Assembly (NCBI GenBank): GCA_033439765.1
Contig: JAULSN010000005.1
Coordinates: 3,983,001 to 4,047,000, forward strand
Source: Lasiosphaeria ovina
Lineage: Eukaryota > Ascomycota > Sordariomycetes > Sordariales > Lasiosphaeriaceae
Reading direction: 5' to 3'
Length of the DNA stretch: 64,000 nt
Shown here: in pieces, positions 22,601-32,644 of the stretch
How positions within the stretch are numbered: the first letter of the stretch is position 1
Layout: each line of letters begins with the position of its first letter
Program-made: the position numbers and the translations under genes
The notes under the pieces: model-generated
The model's database searches: none
What the model was told of the DNA's origin: nothing
What the model saw: the letters and a program-made list of their open reading frames with translations, nothing else

Positions 22601-24110
22601 TGAAGCAGACCCTACCCTTTAACGTATCTGTCTCTCCTCTTCGCCGCTTCTTTTCTTGCAATACCGGCCCAGCTATAGCGCCAGAGCCCGTGAAATGAGA
22701 ATCGAGCTTGCTCCCGCTTGTATCCCCGGTTGGCGCTGCCGGCGACGGGGCGTTTGCGGGGTGGTTGTGGTCTAGCCGAGCTTGGTGGCTCCGCCGGCCG
22801 TAATCCTTACAGGGCTGCTCACATTAATAACCGTCTCAATTCCTAGGCGTACGCGTAAAGATCGCATAAGGGGGTCACAGACAGGGAATCTTACACGGTT
22901 TTTGAGGTACTGCCGGTTGATTATTTACCGTGGAATAGCAGACTGGCGGAATGGTGTAGGAAGGATCTATGCAGCCAACCCAAAATTTTAACCAATTGCA
23001 TCCACAAGGTACACGGAAATTCCGAGACCAACGGGAATTCCGGGGCCAACGGAAATTCCGAGACTAGCTAACGTAACCGAACGGCGAATGTGTCCGGTCT
23101 TCCACTAAGGTGGGCCAAGAGGTGACATTAGCGCGCGTGTCTCTCAGCTGTAACAGCAAGGAGGGTGCATTGAAAAAGTGGCATAGGGGTGAAACTAAAG
23201 TACGCTAGTAACCCCTACCAAAGCGCCTCAGTCCCCACTCTTGACGACCGTCAGGATCCGGACAGGTTGTCCCATCCAATAGCCCAGCAATCGGATCTCC
23301 CGTCTGCCACGCCATAGTCAACAAGCATCCCAGGGTTTCCCTATCTCCTCCATGGAGGGTGGCTGTGGCGTTCGGCCTGTCCCCCATTTGGGATAGGCAA
23401 GCCTTGCGGACTTGATGGACAGCTAACACCGTTCTGAAATTGGCGGCTCAGAGCTGGAACGAGCTCGCCCCACCCTGGATGTTGGCCCCTGCTTAGGTCG
23501 GCCAAGTGACAGCATCGTATCGTGGACTCGTTTACGGGATGTTGGTGTTGCCTCCGTTAACAATTCCATGAGACGAGTCGTCCATCGTGCACCTACAAAA
23601 CCTAGGGGTCATTGCTTCTTGCCAACGGAACCTTTTGAGCCCTGACACCGTTGCTTACGCTATTGGGGGACCAGTGACTTATCTCTCTTGCTCTGGTGGG
23701 AGGGGTACGTTAGGCTGTCTTATATTAAAATGGGGCTCTTGGGGATCGGAAACTGTGCTGTTAGACTCACTCATTGTATCTACCTTGCCCCTCCCAGGTC
23801 TGCCCCAACCTTGTTCCAAAGTGGCTGTATTAGTGCTCTGCAAGACGCGCTGGACCGACAACATCCAAACTGTAAGTATTTTACTGCAGGCTGGCAGCAA
23901 CCCCCTGTCTGTGGTTCCTTCAACCGGGGACACTAAAGTAAACCACCCGCCCTCCCAATGTTTCGGATTGGATGGATGCAAGAGCCGGGTCGTTGCAAGT
24001 CTCGAGAGACTAGTTGGCCAGATTCAGCGAGACCTGGGAACTGCCCGAACTCTCATGTCGTCGCGAGAGGGCATCGAGAACACTTGGTGTTCAAGATGCT
24101 AGAACAAGCG
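22601..24110. other. No supported gene
   Basis: Frames at 23205-23429 and 23587-24102 lack convincing starts, introns or motifs. The stretch contains an 18-bp triplet repeat at 23015-23068. Confidence 0.4.
23015..23068. repeat. 18-bp x 3 tandem repeat
   Basis: Three adjacent units of the form GGAAATTCCGAGACCAAC, with the middle unit changed at a few G/A positions. Confidence 0.8.
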
Positions 24111-25355
24111 TTAGTTGAAACCTCGTGTAAAAAGAAAGAACGCCGAGGGATACACACATCGAACTCGAGATCCGAGAGATAGACGCAACCGCACATCGCA
24201 GGTTGTCTTTTTGCAGATATCGCATCCTGTAGCGTCCAGTGGATTCGTAGGCCAGTTCCAGTTCTCCGGCCACATCCTCGGTCGAGGCCAATCTAGGTAT
24301 TTGGCAGGATTGTAAACGTTTTTGGCGATCGGTTGGTAGGGCTGCAAGTAGAAGACCATGTCTTCCTCAGACATTTGAGTTAGAGAAATGTCTTTGGCTT
24401 CCCACTTGAACTCAATATCTCTCACACCTTCTAGAGAACTCTGAAATGCTCTCCCAGCCGCGCACAAATCTCGAGTGAGAGGGATATCTAAGAGTCCATG
24501 GAGAACTTTGATATCGTGCTCGGCAATATTGTGGTAGTCCTCAGGCAAGATATCAAAAGGATTATGCGACGTGAGGAAGAGATAACACAGAAGTCCGTCG
24601 TAGGGCCCGCAAATGCGATTCCACTTTCTGCCATAGCTAAGGTAGTCGAGATCGAGTTCAATATCAGCCAATTCTGCGAGCGGCGAATCTGGAGCGGTGA
24701 TCACCAAGGCCCCGTCTTTCGCTAATGATCCGGACGATACTGGCAAGTCTTCAAGGTCGAGGTCTGGAGACGATGCTGACAGGTCTTCAAGGTCGAGCTC
24801 AATATCAGCCAATTCCGTGAGCGGCGAATCTGGAGTGGTGATCACCGAGGCCCCGTTTTTCGCTAATGATCCAGAGGATTCTGGTAGTTCGCCTTCGTCA
24901 ATGTCGACTGCGGGCGGCGAAGCAATGTCCGAAGTTTTATGAGGGTTAAATATGCGATGCTCCAGCTTTGACATGTGGTCTTGGATATTGCGTAACGCAA
25001 TATTGAATTCCTCAAGTGTGGCAACTAGCTGGGATTCAGCGGGCTCTTCCGACGATTCGTTTGTGCTACAAATGGCTTGTAGTCTCCCGCGAGGTACGAG
25101 CAACTCAATCTGAGAGGCCATCCCATTGACCATCTCCCTTAGCTCTGTGAGTTCGGCAGCAGGAGAAGGGCCTAGGCTCTCTACAGGGCCCGGGTTTCTC
25201 CCCTGGATTGGGTGTACACTTGGTGTTACGATAGGTGGTCTTCGTGTTGTCCCTTCTTTTCGATGGACGCGTCTTTGTGTACCATGAAGAGAGGCGCACT
25301 GTAGGGTGATTTGGAGGGCTGAATCTTGCCTTCTGCCAGCATCTCGTCCAGCCAC
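24111..25355 (-). CDS. Hypothetical protein, 5' end fused to retroelement sequence
   Basis: The open frame is 414 codons and ends with TAA at 24113-24111. The first ~55 codons overlap, out of frame, the Pol relic at 25222-26293, so they are probably not native. The native-looking part begins around AELTELREMVNGMASQIELL (ATG near 25130). It has a predicted coiled coil, a 31-residue acidic segment repeated twice (GSLAK-GA-VIT-PDSPL-ELADIELDL), and a conserved-looking C-terminal part rich in Trp and Pro (YLDWPRPRMWPENWNW) with CDICKKTTC. I do not recognise the family. The original 5' end appears to have been lost at the retroelement junction. Confidence 0.5.
   Translation of the reverse strand: MAGRDAGRRQDSALQITLQCASLHGTQRRVHRKEGTTRRPPIVTPSVHPIQGRNPGPVESLGPSPAAELTELREMVNGMASQIELLVPRGRLQAICSTNESSEEPAESQLVATLEEFNIALRNIQDHMSKLEHRIFNPHKTSDIASPPAVDIDEGELPESSGSLAKNGASVITTPDSPLTELADIELDLEDLSASSPDLDLEDLPVSSGSLAKDGALVITAPDSPLAELADIELDLDYLSYGRKWNRICGPYDGLLCYLFLTSHNPFDILPEDYHNIAEHDIKVLHGLLDIPLTRDLCAAGRAFQSSLEGVRDIEFKWEAKDISLTQMSEEDMVFYLQPYQPIAKNVYNPAKYLDWPRPRMWPENWNWPTNPLDATGCDICKKTTCDVRLRLSLGSRVRCVYPSAFFLFTRGFN
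24652..24890 (-). repeat. In-frame ~95-bp duplication
   Basis: Units at about 24652-24750 and 24793-24890 are nearly identical and encode the two copies of the acidic SLAK...ELDL segment in the hypothetical protein. Confidence 0.8.
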
Positions 25356-26293
25356 CTTCTCAGAAACTTCAGTTCCTTCCCACTGAGTGCGTAGATGAGA
25401 CCTTATGGTGGTACCTTGCCTTCGACTAAGTCGATGGCGTGGTCCTATGGTTGATGATCAGGGAGTCAGTCTTTAGCGTCTGGTGCGATGAGAGGTACGA
25501 GATGCCTGAATCTTTTGGGTATGGTGTTTACGGGTCTTACGCCCAGCAAATTCACTTTTCCGAGAACCTTCAGACTGGTTGGTCTCCCTTGTGTCTGAGG
25601 ATTAAGGGTTGAGTGTACATCCTGCCAGAGGCAGCGTCACTCTCTCCATTCCAGCTCCGGATGGGGAGTGGTTTGTTCCGAGTCTCACAGGGCACCTCCA
25701 GTTGTTCCACGATGTGCCTGCCCAGGACTGGGATCTCGCTCCCGGGGTCGAGAAGGACACAGATGGGGTGCTCAATTGGCTTTCCTTTTCCTTTGACAAT
25801 GAGGTCATGCCGACAATCGGCCTCGTCCCCCATCTTGGTTCTTCCTTCTTTCTTTTTCCCACAGGCTGGTCCTCGTGGGGTTCCGATGGCCGTTTTGCGC
25901 TCGCGATGACAACGCCTGAAGCCCGTAGTGCTCCTGTCGGCGTGGTCAGGTGGGCTGTTGAAAATCCTCTGTGCCTGAGGCATCGTCGTCGACAGCTCAA
26001 ATATGCGTGGGGTAACTTCCATCGTAATGCTGTCGATTCTCGCCTTTTTTGGGACGGGCTTTTCGGCTTCTGCCGGGTGAGGTACTGGGAGATGTCTCCC
26101 TTGTAGCTCAACTCGGCCATTTCCTTGAGATCCCTGTGGCGCAGGCCTGGGTCGGTGAAGCGTTCCTTGAGAGCCTCGACATAGGGGTCCCAGCGGTCAG
26201 TGAGCCGTAGCTCCTTGAGAGCGCGCACTCTTTTTTGGTGCCATTCTTGCGCTGCGCCCTAGCCTCGGAAGAGATGAAAGACTCAATGGTCAA
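25222..26293 (-). pseudogene. Truncated Ty3-type gag-pol fragment
   Basis: Read from 26293 leftward. A Gag segment (DRWDPYVEALKERFTDPGLRHRDLKEMAEL) is split between two frames. A retropepsin-like segment follows (CVLLDPGSEIPVLG, near 25740). The entry to reverse transcriptase comes next (LSGKELKFLRRWLDEMLAEGKI, near 25320). It ends before the RT catalytic motifs. There are at least three in-frame stops and two frameshifts. No LTRs are visible on either side. It is less TA-rich than the chromovirus, so it decayed differently or more recently. Confidence 0.75.
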
Positions 26294-26295
26294 AT

Positions 26296-27146
26296 GTGCA
26301 ACGCTGGGGCTTCGCCTCTCGGTTTCCGCGCGGCGACGGGTCCCTCGACGCCGCCGCTTATACTTATGACCCCCCCCCGGGCCACGAGGCGGCGCGATAC
26401 AATCGAACTCGACGTTTGCTGGCGGCCAGGCTGGGCGCCGAGTATGCCACCCTGCCCATGGAAGTCTGGCTGCTGGTCGCGGACGAGCTCGTCCGCGAAT
26501 GCGAGCTCTGGCGGCGCCGGTTCAGCGCCGACTGCGAGCTGGACCTGTCTAGAGGGGTCTAGGCTCGTCATCTCCATCTCGACGGCACCCGATATATTGA
26601 AGCCCTCTTCAACGCAGCCGGTCCCGGCCTCGTGAAGATTCTTGCTGCGGCCGATCCGTCCCGGGCCAAGGCGCCGGGCGCCGCCCTATATTCCGTCGAA
26701 GATCACCTAGGTATCCGGCAGTTGGTACTCTATGCCGGCGGGAGGAAGTCCGAATACCGCGGGTCGACAGAATATTTGCCGCCTGTGAAAGGAACTGCGG
26801 AGGAGAGTATTTTTCTTATTCACGATACTCATTTGGCAGATAGACCCTGCCTCCCCATCAAGGGCAACGCTCACAAGAAGCCCTGGCCGAGATTGTATGT
26901 GCTATCTGCGAGCAGCGGCCCCAGATCATTGTGGCATGCTGCAATCCTGAAGATCTGGGGCCATTGCTTGTTCGCCCCCGCATCCCCAAATCGATAACCT
27001 GGCAGTTCCTGGCAGAATCTCGAAAACGCCCGTGCCGCCATGTCACTATTAAGCTAAGCCCGCGCTGTGGACGAGACGCGGCGGTACTGCACGCACTTCC
27101 TTTCCGAGGCTTGCATTCAGCAAAACCTTTTGCTTCCACGGCATAA
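26296..27146 (+). pseudogene. Decayed F-box-like gene
   Basis: A plus-strand trace contains LPMEVWLLVADELVRECELW, an F-box-like helix pair. One TAG at about 26560-26562, a probable former Trp codon, interrupts it. The frame then continues with YIEALFNAAGPGLVKILAAADPS. Further on, coding resemblance switches frame (ALAEIVCAICEQRPQIIVACC, from about 26880). There is no intact start. The F-box reading rests on one short motif. Confidence 0.4.
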
Positions 27147-27280
27147 TATTATTCGACTCCATAATCTAAGTTGAACCCGCGCCGATACCATAAACCCCAG
27201 CGCCCAAGCCAGCTGTACCCAACGCCCCCCAAGCTAGTGGCAACATGAGCACCAATCTCATGACGGGTGACGATGGACCT

Positions 27281-28161
27281 CTACTGTATTCCACCCTCAT
27301 GGTCGGAAGGCGCTGGACTCTGAGCCAGACGGACCGAGTTAACGGTAAGCTGCGGCTGATCGGGCTTTCCAACCTCGCCCGCGCTCTCGTTGATACTTTG
27401 ATCCTGGCTGCATGAGAAGCACTCGCAGTTCCACATTTCCGTGCAATCACCTAGTTTCCCCTTTTCCGTTTGTGTGAGTTGCTCATTACCCTGGAAACTC
27501 TTGACATCTTCCTTCCATTTGGCTTCCAAGATCTTGAACCTCGACCAAATTCTATTGTCAGTATTCTTTTTGAGCCAGTCCATATGCTCGGGATATTCCT
27601 TCAAAAAATCAAAGTCTTGAGGTAATAGTCCCATCTCGTAACAAAGTTTTTCCTTGATATATTCGCGCCTCTGGACTGCTCCAATTTGGTGTGGCTGTGG
27701 TCTTGGTATAGGCTGAGGTGTAAATGGGACCTTTGCGAGTATTCTTCGTATCTGAAAGGGCAGTTTTCGAGCTTCACTATAGAACATATTAGCCAAGTAG
27801 TCCGTACTACCTAAAAGCATACTTACAGTGACTCTCCCGTCCACCAATACATTAATATAGGGATAGCCTCATCGTTATCGTCAGGAGATTGGCCGTGATC
27901 GAGGAGGAAATAGCACCGGCGATTGGAGCTAAACCCAGTATTATATACTAGGAAGCGATCGGAATCTTCAAAATCACGCTTCCAATGGTATTGACTAATG
28001 AGATTTTGCATGTACTCGTTCCGTCCGAAGAACCCGATACCTGGTATAAGATGCACTGCCGTTGAAACGAGTATCCGAACAGGCGCCGCTGGCTTTTCCT
28101 CAAAGTGTGTTGATTTGCATTCTGGCGCGTTTTCGCGGTCGGCGTTAGTCTTACTCTCCAT
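27281..28161 (-). CDS. Hypothetical protein, two exons, 276 aa
   Basis: Exon 1 runs from the ATG at 28161 to 27827. A 50-nt intron (27826-27777, GTAAGT donor, TAG acceptor) restores the frame and exon 2 runs to the stop at 27281. The middle of the protein has RFLVYNTGFSSNRRCYFLLDHGQSPDD-NDEAIPILMYWWTGES, and exon 2 has a charged helical segment (YPEHMDWLKKNTDNRIWSRFKILEAKWKEDV). I recognise no domain. The C-terminus is low-complexity. The consistent splice is the main support. It is divergent from nothing obvious and lies between decayed genes. Confidence 0.6.
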
Positions 28162-28475
28162 AATGGAAGAAGGCAGCGAGAAATCAATAATCTAGGGATG
28201 TATTGGAGTGGTGTGCGTAGGCGTCGGAGAAATTGGGTTTTTGGGGAAGGTGGGCTTTAAATACGTGAGCGGCTATTGGCGGGTATGCACAGGCCAGCGG
28301 CGGGGCTGCTCCAAAGCCAGCCACGGCGTAATTAACGTTATATCCATGCTTTGATCGAGAGCGTGAGTTTATTCGACGCTTGTTAAAAGTTGAAAAGGCA
28401 GTTAACTAGCATTAGAGAACCTAACCAAATACAAAAGCAAAATGCCGAATCAAGGGCTCATCTCCCACCACCTCC

Positions 28476-28946
28476 TTAATAAACTTTGCTCAAACACTCA
28501 CACGCGATCTTTCCCATAATCGCCACACTGATCCAAACATTGCCGGATCCGTTACAGTCCTTACACTTGACCTTGGAGGTAAGTTTGCCCCACCAACCGC
28601 AGGGCTCGCATCCACCACCATTACAGACGCATGAAGAGTCGATGTAATCACGGTAGTTTTGATCACCTTGACATCGCGTGCAAGTCTTTTTCACCTCTCG
28701 AGTTGTCCAACCAGTTACTTTCCCCTTGCCCTTGCACACTCCACAGCTTGGGTCAGGACGGCGCTGGCGCTGATCTGCACCACTTCCCCAGCTGCCTCCG
28801 CTGCCTCCGCTGCCTCCGCTGCCTCCGCTGCCTCCGCTGCCTCCGCTGCCTCCGCTGCCTCCGCTGCCTCCGCTACCTCCGCTGCCTCCGCTGCCTCCCG
28901 AGCGCTCTCCGGAGCTGGAGTGGTGCGAAGAACTGTGATGAGGCAT
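28476..28946 (-). CDS. Gly-Ser repeat protein with DnaJ-like cysteine module
   Basis: ATG at 28946, 156 aa. Residues ~14-50 are a pure GGS repeat encoded by a 9-bp tandem unit. The C-terminal half has CGVCKGKGK, CTRCQGD, CVCNGGGCEPCGW and CKDCNGSGNVW, which resemble the CxxCxGxG repeats of DnaJ-type zinc-binding domains but with irregular spacing. No J-domain is present. A good intron (29006-28950, GTGAGT donor, ACTAAT branch, TAG acceptor) ends just upstream of the ATG, suggesting a spliced 5' leader. A role in protein folding is only a possibility. Confidence 0.65.
   Translation of the reverse strand: MPHHSSSHHSSSGERSGGSGGSGGSGGSGGSGGSGGSGGSGGSGGSGGSGGSWGSGADQRQRRPDPSCGVCKGKGKVTGWTTREVKKTCTRCQGDQNYRDYIDSSCVCNGGGCEPCGWWGKLTSKVKCKDCNGSGNVWISVAIMGKIACECLSKVY
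28791..28898. repeat. 9-bp minisatellite coding Gly-Gly-Ser
   Basis: About twelve near-perfect copies of the unit TGCCTCCGC, with one copy altered to TACCTCCGC. Confidence 0.92.
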
Positions 28947-29006
28947 TGGCTAGAACAACAAGCATTAGTATAGGATAGTACCGCCAAGATGAAATAGGGA
29001 ACTCAC

Positions 29007-29923
29007 AAGGGTCGGTTGGTAAATAGTAGCTTACTGGGCTCGAAATCGCCAAGCTGAGTAGCCGCCTTTTCTAGGATAGTACTGAAGGGGTCTGAAGAGT
29101 TTGAAGATGGGAAATGATGGATTAAGATCCAGCAATCTCTCGATATAAATACTCTTCCCGATCTCGAGTGGCACAGGCCTCGCCTATACGCCCAGACTAT
29201 CCCCAGAAGGCAGCCTCAGTATTGTGCGGGCAACTCAGCGGCCTATTTCTAGGCCACTCCTGCTTGTAAACATTGAAACTACCACTGGCTCGTTCTGTAG
29301 CCTAGTCTGACTCAATTGTTGCGTTGGGCAATGATTATTACCAACTGCACGCAGCAGTTTGGGCGTATCGTTATCAGGCCCCCTGCTAAATAGAGGCAGA
29401 GTCGGAGGCTCGGAAGCATCCGTGAAGGTAACAGTTGGCCGCGGTGTGGATGATGAGGCATTGAGGGCTGTTCTAAATGGCCGCATGAACAGGGACTAAC
29501 CGTCAGAGCTGAGCGCCATGACAGCCTCGTTAATAGCCAGATCTCTATGGCCTTGTCTGAATTACCAGCATGTTATTAGGCATCAATAGATATAGTGAAA
29601 AGGTAAACACAACTCAACGACAAATATAGGGCGGTGAATACCTCGGGCGATACCTGGTTATGCGCCTGCCTGCAACTGTACCAAGTTAGCTAACGCACAT
29701 CTCCCGCAGACCGGAAACCCTGCTGAGCCCCGAAGAAGCTTTGCAGCTTTCCATCCGACATGCGCATTCGGGCGCAGCTCAATAAACCGCACCACAAGTG
29801 GTAAGACGACAGAACCAAGCGACTCATGAAGTTTCGGCAGAGGCAGGCGGGTATGGGAACCAGCGCCAGGCGGCTCACCGGGCGGCCAATATCCTACCTC
29901 AGCTGGGGGCTTAGCTCCACAAA
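29007..29923. other. No supported gene
   Basis: Includes the leader exon of the cysteine-module gene and a short minus-strand frame (29486-29235, 83 codons with ATG) without a recognisable domain or introns. Confidence 0.4.
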
Positions 29924-30040
29924 GCCAGTAGAATCTCGCGCAATCCCGATTTCGTCAACCGCAGAGACATTCTCGAGAAAATCGGCTGGCGTCACTCCAA
30001 GCCCGCCACTCGTGTGGCCCTCGTCGACCTAGACTATTAA
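29924..30040 (+). pseudogene. Relic of an NLR/STAND nucleotide-binding domain
   Basis: The plus-strand frame reads SRNPDFVNRRDILEKI, then a short linker and KPATRVALVDLDY before a TAA at 30038. Fungal NB-ARC proteins typically have R-NPDFVxR-xIL near the domain start and then RVALVGLGGVGKS, the P-loop. Here the match stops exactly where the P-loop should begin. Only about 36 residues remain and I found no continuation nearby. Confidence 0.5.
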
Positions 30041-31170
30041 CGTATAGATAGGTAATGGGTGGCTGTTGGAAGGCGTAAGGCTCGGGCCTCTACTAGTTCA
30101 GAATCGAGTCGGTGACACGGATAGTGTTGCCCAGCCTCGGCCAACCAGTGAGCCGCCTAGCACGACTCCCATACCCGCCCGCCCCTGCCAATATATCCTG
30201 CGAGGTGGGAAACTTTTGTGACTCAAGTGTCTCACAGAGACACCCTGGAGCCGCCACTCAAAACTGGGCGCATCATGAACCCCACTTAATAAACCACAGA
30301 GCCGTGGTGGTCTGATCAGACGTAGGGGCGGTTGGGGGTTGATGAAGGTTGTGAACTCCCTGGCGCGACCATCGGGGTGCGCTTCCTCGCAGCGGCGGCG
30401 GTGCAGGCGCGCGTCGCCGCCGGCCAGAGCCAGTTCATGACGTTGCTGTTCGCGGGCGCCGCTGCCGGCGGCGTGCTGCATTGCGCGGTGCTGGCATACA
30501 GCTCGACCGGCTCCATGTCTGCGATTGCGCTTTCGGCGCGTGCGTCCTGCCCTATGTCACCCTTGTCGTTGCCATAGGGAGTGAGCTCTTCCCGACGTAG
30601 GGCAGAAGGGTGGCCTTGAACCGCAGTACCCGAACAAGAGGGATATATGCCTGGAGGCAAAAAGGTCAGTCGGACGTAGTTGAGCAGTTCCTAAACGCCG
30701 CCATTGACGGCAGGGTTCGGGTGTGGGAGGGCTCGCTGATGAATCAGTTTGGTAGTAGAGTGAGACAGGACGAGCTGTAGGTCGCACAGCCAACACTCCG
30801 TACTTCTACTTGCTCCTTGTACCATTGTCCGCGATCAGCTGTTTCTCTCCTTGCTGAAGCACCTTGAACGAAATATACACCTGCAGCGCTCCCTCGACGC
30901 ACTGGATGATGCCGAATGCCACGGCGGCGATGAAAATCATCACCGCAATCTAGCCGGTTCTTGACTCGTCTGCTGCCGTATATCACACGAAGGCCGATTC
31001 TTTGGAGGCCCGCCACAGTGAGTGGTCCGCCCCCACTTTGGTGCGGGGTGCTGCCTGAGTTCCTCGGTCCCGAAGGCTTGGCAAATATGGCATGCGAATA
31101 CGGGTACGCGTGGCGTGTTCGCTGCCTATGCTAAGAAGAAGTGGGGATTCTCCTCCGTTTGTGAACACGG
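30041..31170. other. Fragmented region, one possible membrane-protein 3' end
   Basis: I see no intact gene. A minus-strand stretch from 30949 to the TAG at 30806 reads IAVMIFIAAVAFGIIQCVEGALQ followed by a charged tail. It looks like the last membrane segment and C-terminus of a larger protein, entered from an AG acceptor at 30950-30951. Upstream exons could not be assembled. Confidence 0.35.
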
Positions 31171-31174
31171 CCGT

Positions 31175-31214
<40 letters not shown>

Positions 31215-31220
31215 AAACGG
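31171..31220. repeat. Perfect poly(T)-poly(A) palindrome
   Basis: CCG is followed by 21 T (31174-31194), 23 A (31195-31217) and CGG, so the arms are self-complementary. Confidence 0.95.
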
Positions 31221-31324
31221 GACACACTAACAGGAGGGAAAGAGGGACCCGTTTTTGGATCCCAAGAACCCTGGTTCCTGGCCCCCTCTACCTCGTATGG
31301 CAAGCTTCTAGGGATTGGATTGTA

Positions 31325-32644
31325 CAATGGGGTAACAAAAGTCTTGCGCCACTTCAACGCTAAAAAAGCCACATGCGCCATGGCTGACCTAGGTGACCCT
31401 TTTTCTTCAACAATGGATTTCTTCACCATCTTTTTGTCTTTTTCCACCAAACTAAGTCAGAATAGTCGGCATTTCGAAGGGCTTCAACTGTGAGCTTTCA
31501 GAATCGAAAAGGGCCCAAATTTGGGCCCTCCACGTCTTCGGAGCTACCAGCAAGACGATCTCGGCACAAGTGGGGGCCGGGAGGTCTACTGTCAACAGAA
31601 CCATACAAAGGGTTGCGCAAAACTTGGCCAATGGCCTCGAAAACCCCTTCATTTCGAAGCCAAGAAGGGGGAGACCATATGCAGTAGACGAACGGGGTAT
31701 TCGGCACCTCCTTCGTTGTGCAAATTCTGAGCGAACAAACACCCTCTCTGCCCTCGCAACGCCCTCGAAGTCTGGGTACCACATCAACCGTGCTACGGTT
31801 CGTCGGCTTCTCAAGGCCCACAACAAAGCACGCCGGCGGGCGCGCAAGAAGCCCTGGATCTCTCCCAAGAATAAAAAGAAGCGCCTAGACTTCCGCCGGC
31901 GTAACAAGCACACTCCTTGGCCCCTGATCTGTTGGTCAGACGAGGCATACTTCGAAGCGGGCGAAGACTGCCACACAATCTATGTCACTCGGTCCCCTGA
32001 GGAAGAATACCACCCAGACTGCCTACAACCTACCTTCAAGAGCGGCCGCACGAAAGTGGGTGTGTGGGGATGTTTTATGGGACCGGAAAAGGGGCCCATT
32101 GTTGTGCTACCTCAGGGGACTCGTCTCAACAGGCAGGAATATACCGATCAGGTCTTTATTCCTCATTTCCTTCCTTTCTACAACAAAATGAAGGAAAAGT
32201 ACGGTCACGGCGTGCAATTGCAGGAGGATGGAGCATCTTATCACCACAACGGCTTCCTGGGTCTATTGAAGAAGGCTTTCGACGTCAGGATCCTGGAATG
32301 GCCGCCCCAAAGCCCGGATCTCTCGCCAATTGAAAATCTATGGCACTGGATGAAGCTCAAAATAGGGGCACCCAGGCACAGGATTAAAAACGTTACGCAG
32401 ATGGCGCAGGCCATTAAGGAGGTTTGGGCGGAAATCACACCCGAAATCATGATGAAATTGGTGAATTCTATGCCCAAAAGGATGGATTTACTTAGGGATT
32501 CAAAGGGCGGGCCGATCAAGTATTAAATTTCGATCATTTTGGTACTTTTTGCTTGTATTTTGGCCTCCAATTGACGAAGTTGCGTTATTTTTGAAGAAAA
32601 GTATGTGTGTAAGTGGGTGGCGCAAGACTTTTGTTACCCCATTG
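31325..32644 (+). mobile_element. Tc1-type DNA transposon with TIRs
   Basis: 28-bp perfect terminal inverted repeats lie at 31325-31352 and 32617-32644. They start CAATGGGGTAAC and are flanked on both sides by TA (31323-31324 and 32645-32646), the duplicated target of Tc1/mariner elements. The 1320-bp element holds one transposase frame. It shows no RIP-type decay, so it is younger than, or outside, the RIP-affected class. Confidence 0.93.
31456..32526 (+). CDS. Tc1-family transposase, N-terminus unclear
   Basis: The frame is open from 31456 to the TAA at 32524. It has an N-terminal helix-turn-helix (SKRAQIWALHVFGATSKTISAQVG), a basic second DNA-binding region, and a DDE catalytic core: SDEAYFEAG, QEDGASYHHNG, then PDLSPIENLWHWM. 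The spacing between the last two acidic residues is about 34, as in Tc1. No in-frame ATG occurs before about 32078. An upstream ATG at 31415 is in another frame, and a possible intron acceptor TCAG at 31460 precedes the domain. The gene therefore needs splicing or carries an early frameshift. Confidence 0.8.
   Translation, partial: VRIVGISKGFNCELSESKRAQIWALHVFGATSKTISAQVGAGRSTVNRTIQRVAQNLANGLENPFISKPRRGRPYAVDERGIRHLLRCANSERTNTLSALATPSKSGYHINRATVRRLLKAHNKARRRARKKPWISPKNKKKRLDFRRRNKHTPWPLICWSDEAYFEAGEDCHTIYVTRSPEEEYHPDCLQPTFKSGRTKVGVWGCFMGPEKGPIVVLPQGTRLNRQEYTDQVFIPHFLPFYNKMKEKYGHGVQLQEDGASYHHNGFLGLLKKAFDVRILEWPPQSPDLSPIENLWHWMKLKIGAPRHRIKNVTQMAQAIKEVWAEITPEIMMKLVNSMPKRMDLLRDSKGGPIKY

Noticed and set aside
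23587..24102. 171-codon plus-strand frame
   Set aside because: No ATG at its start, no domain, and competing frames on both strands; insufficient support.
28631..28987. Alanine- or leucine-arginine-repeat frames opposite the GGS tract
   Set aside because: They arise only from reading the 9-bp repeat in other frames; the Gly-Ser frame has an ATG and a cysteine domain.
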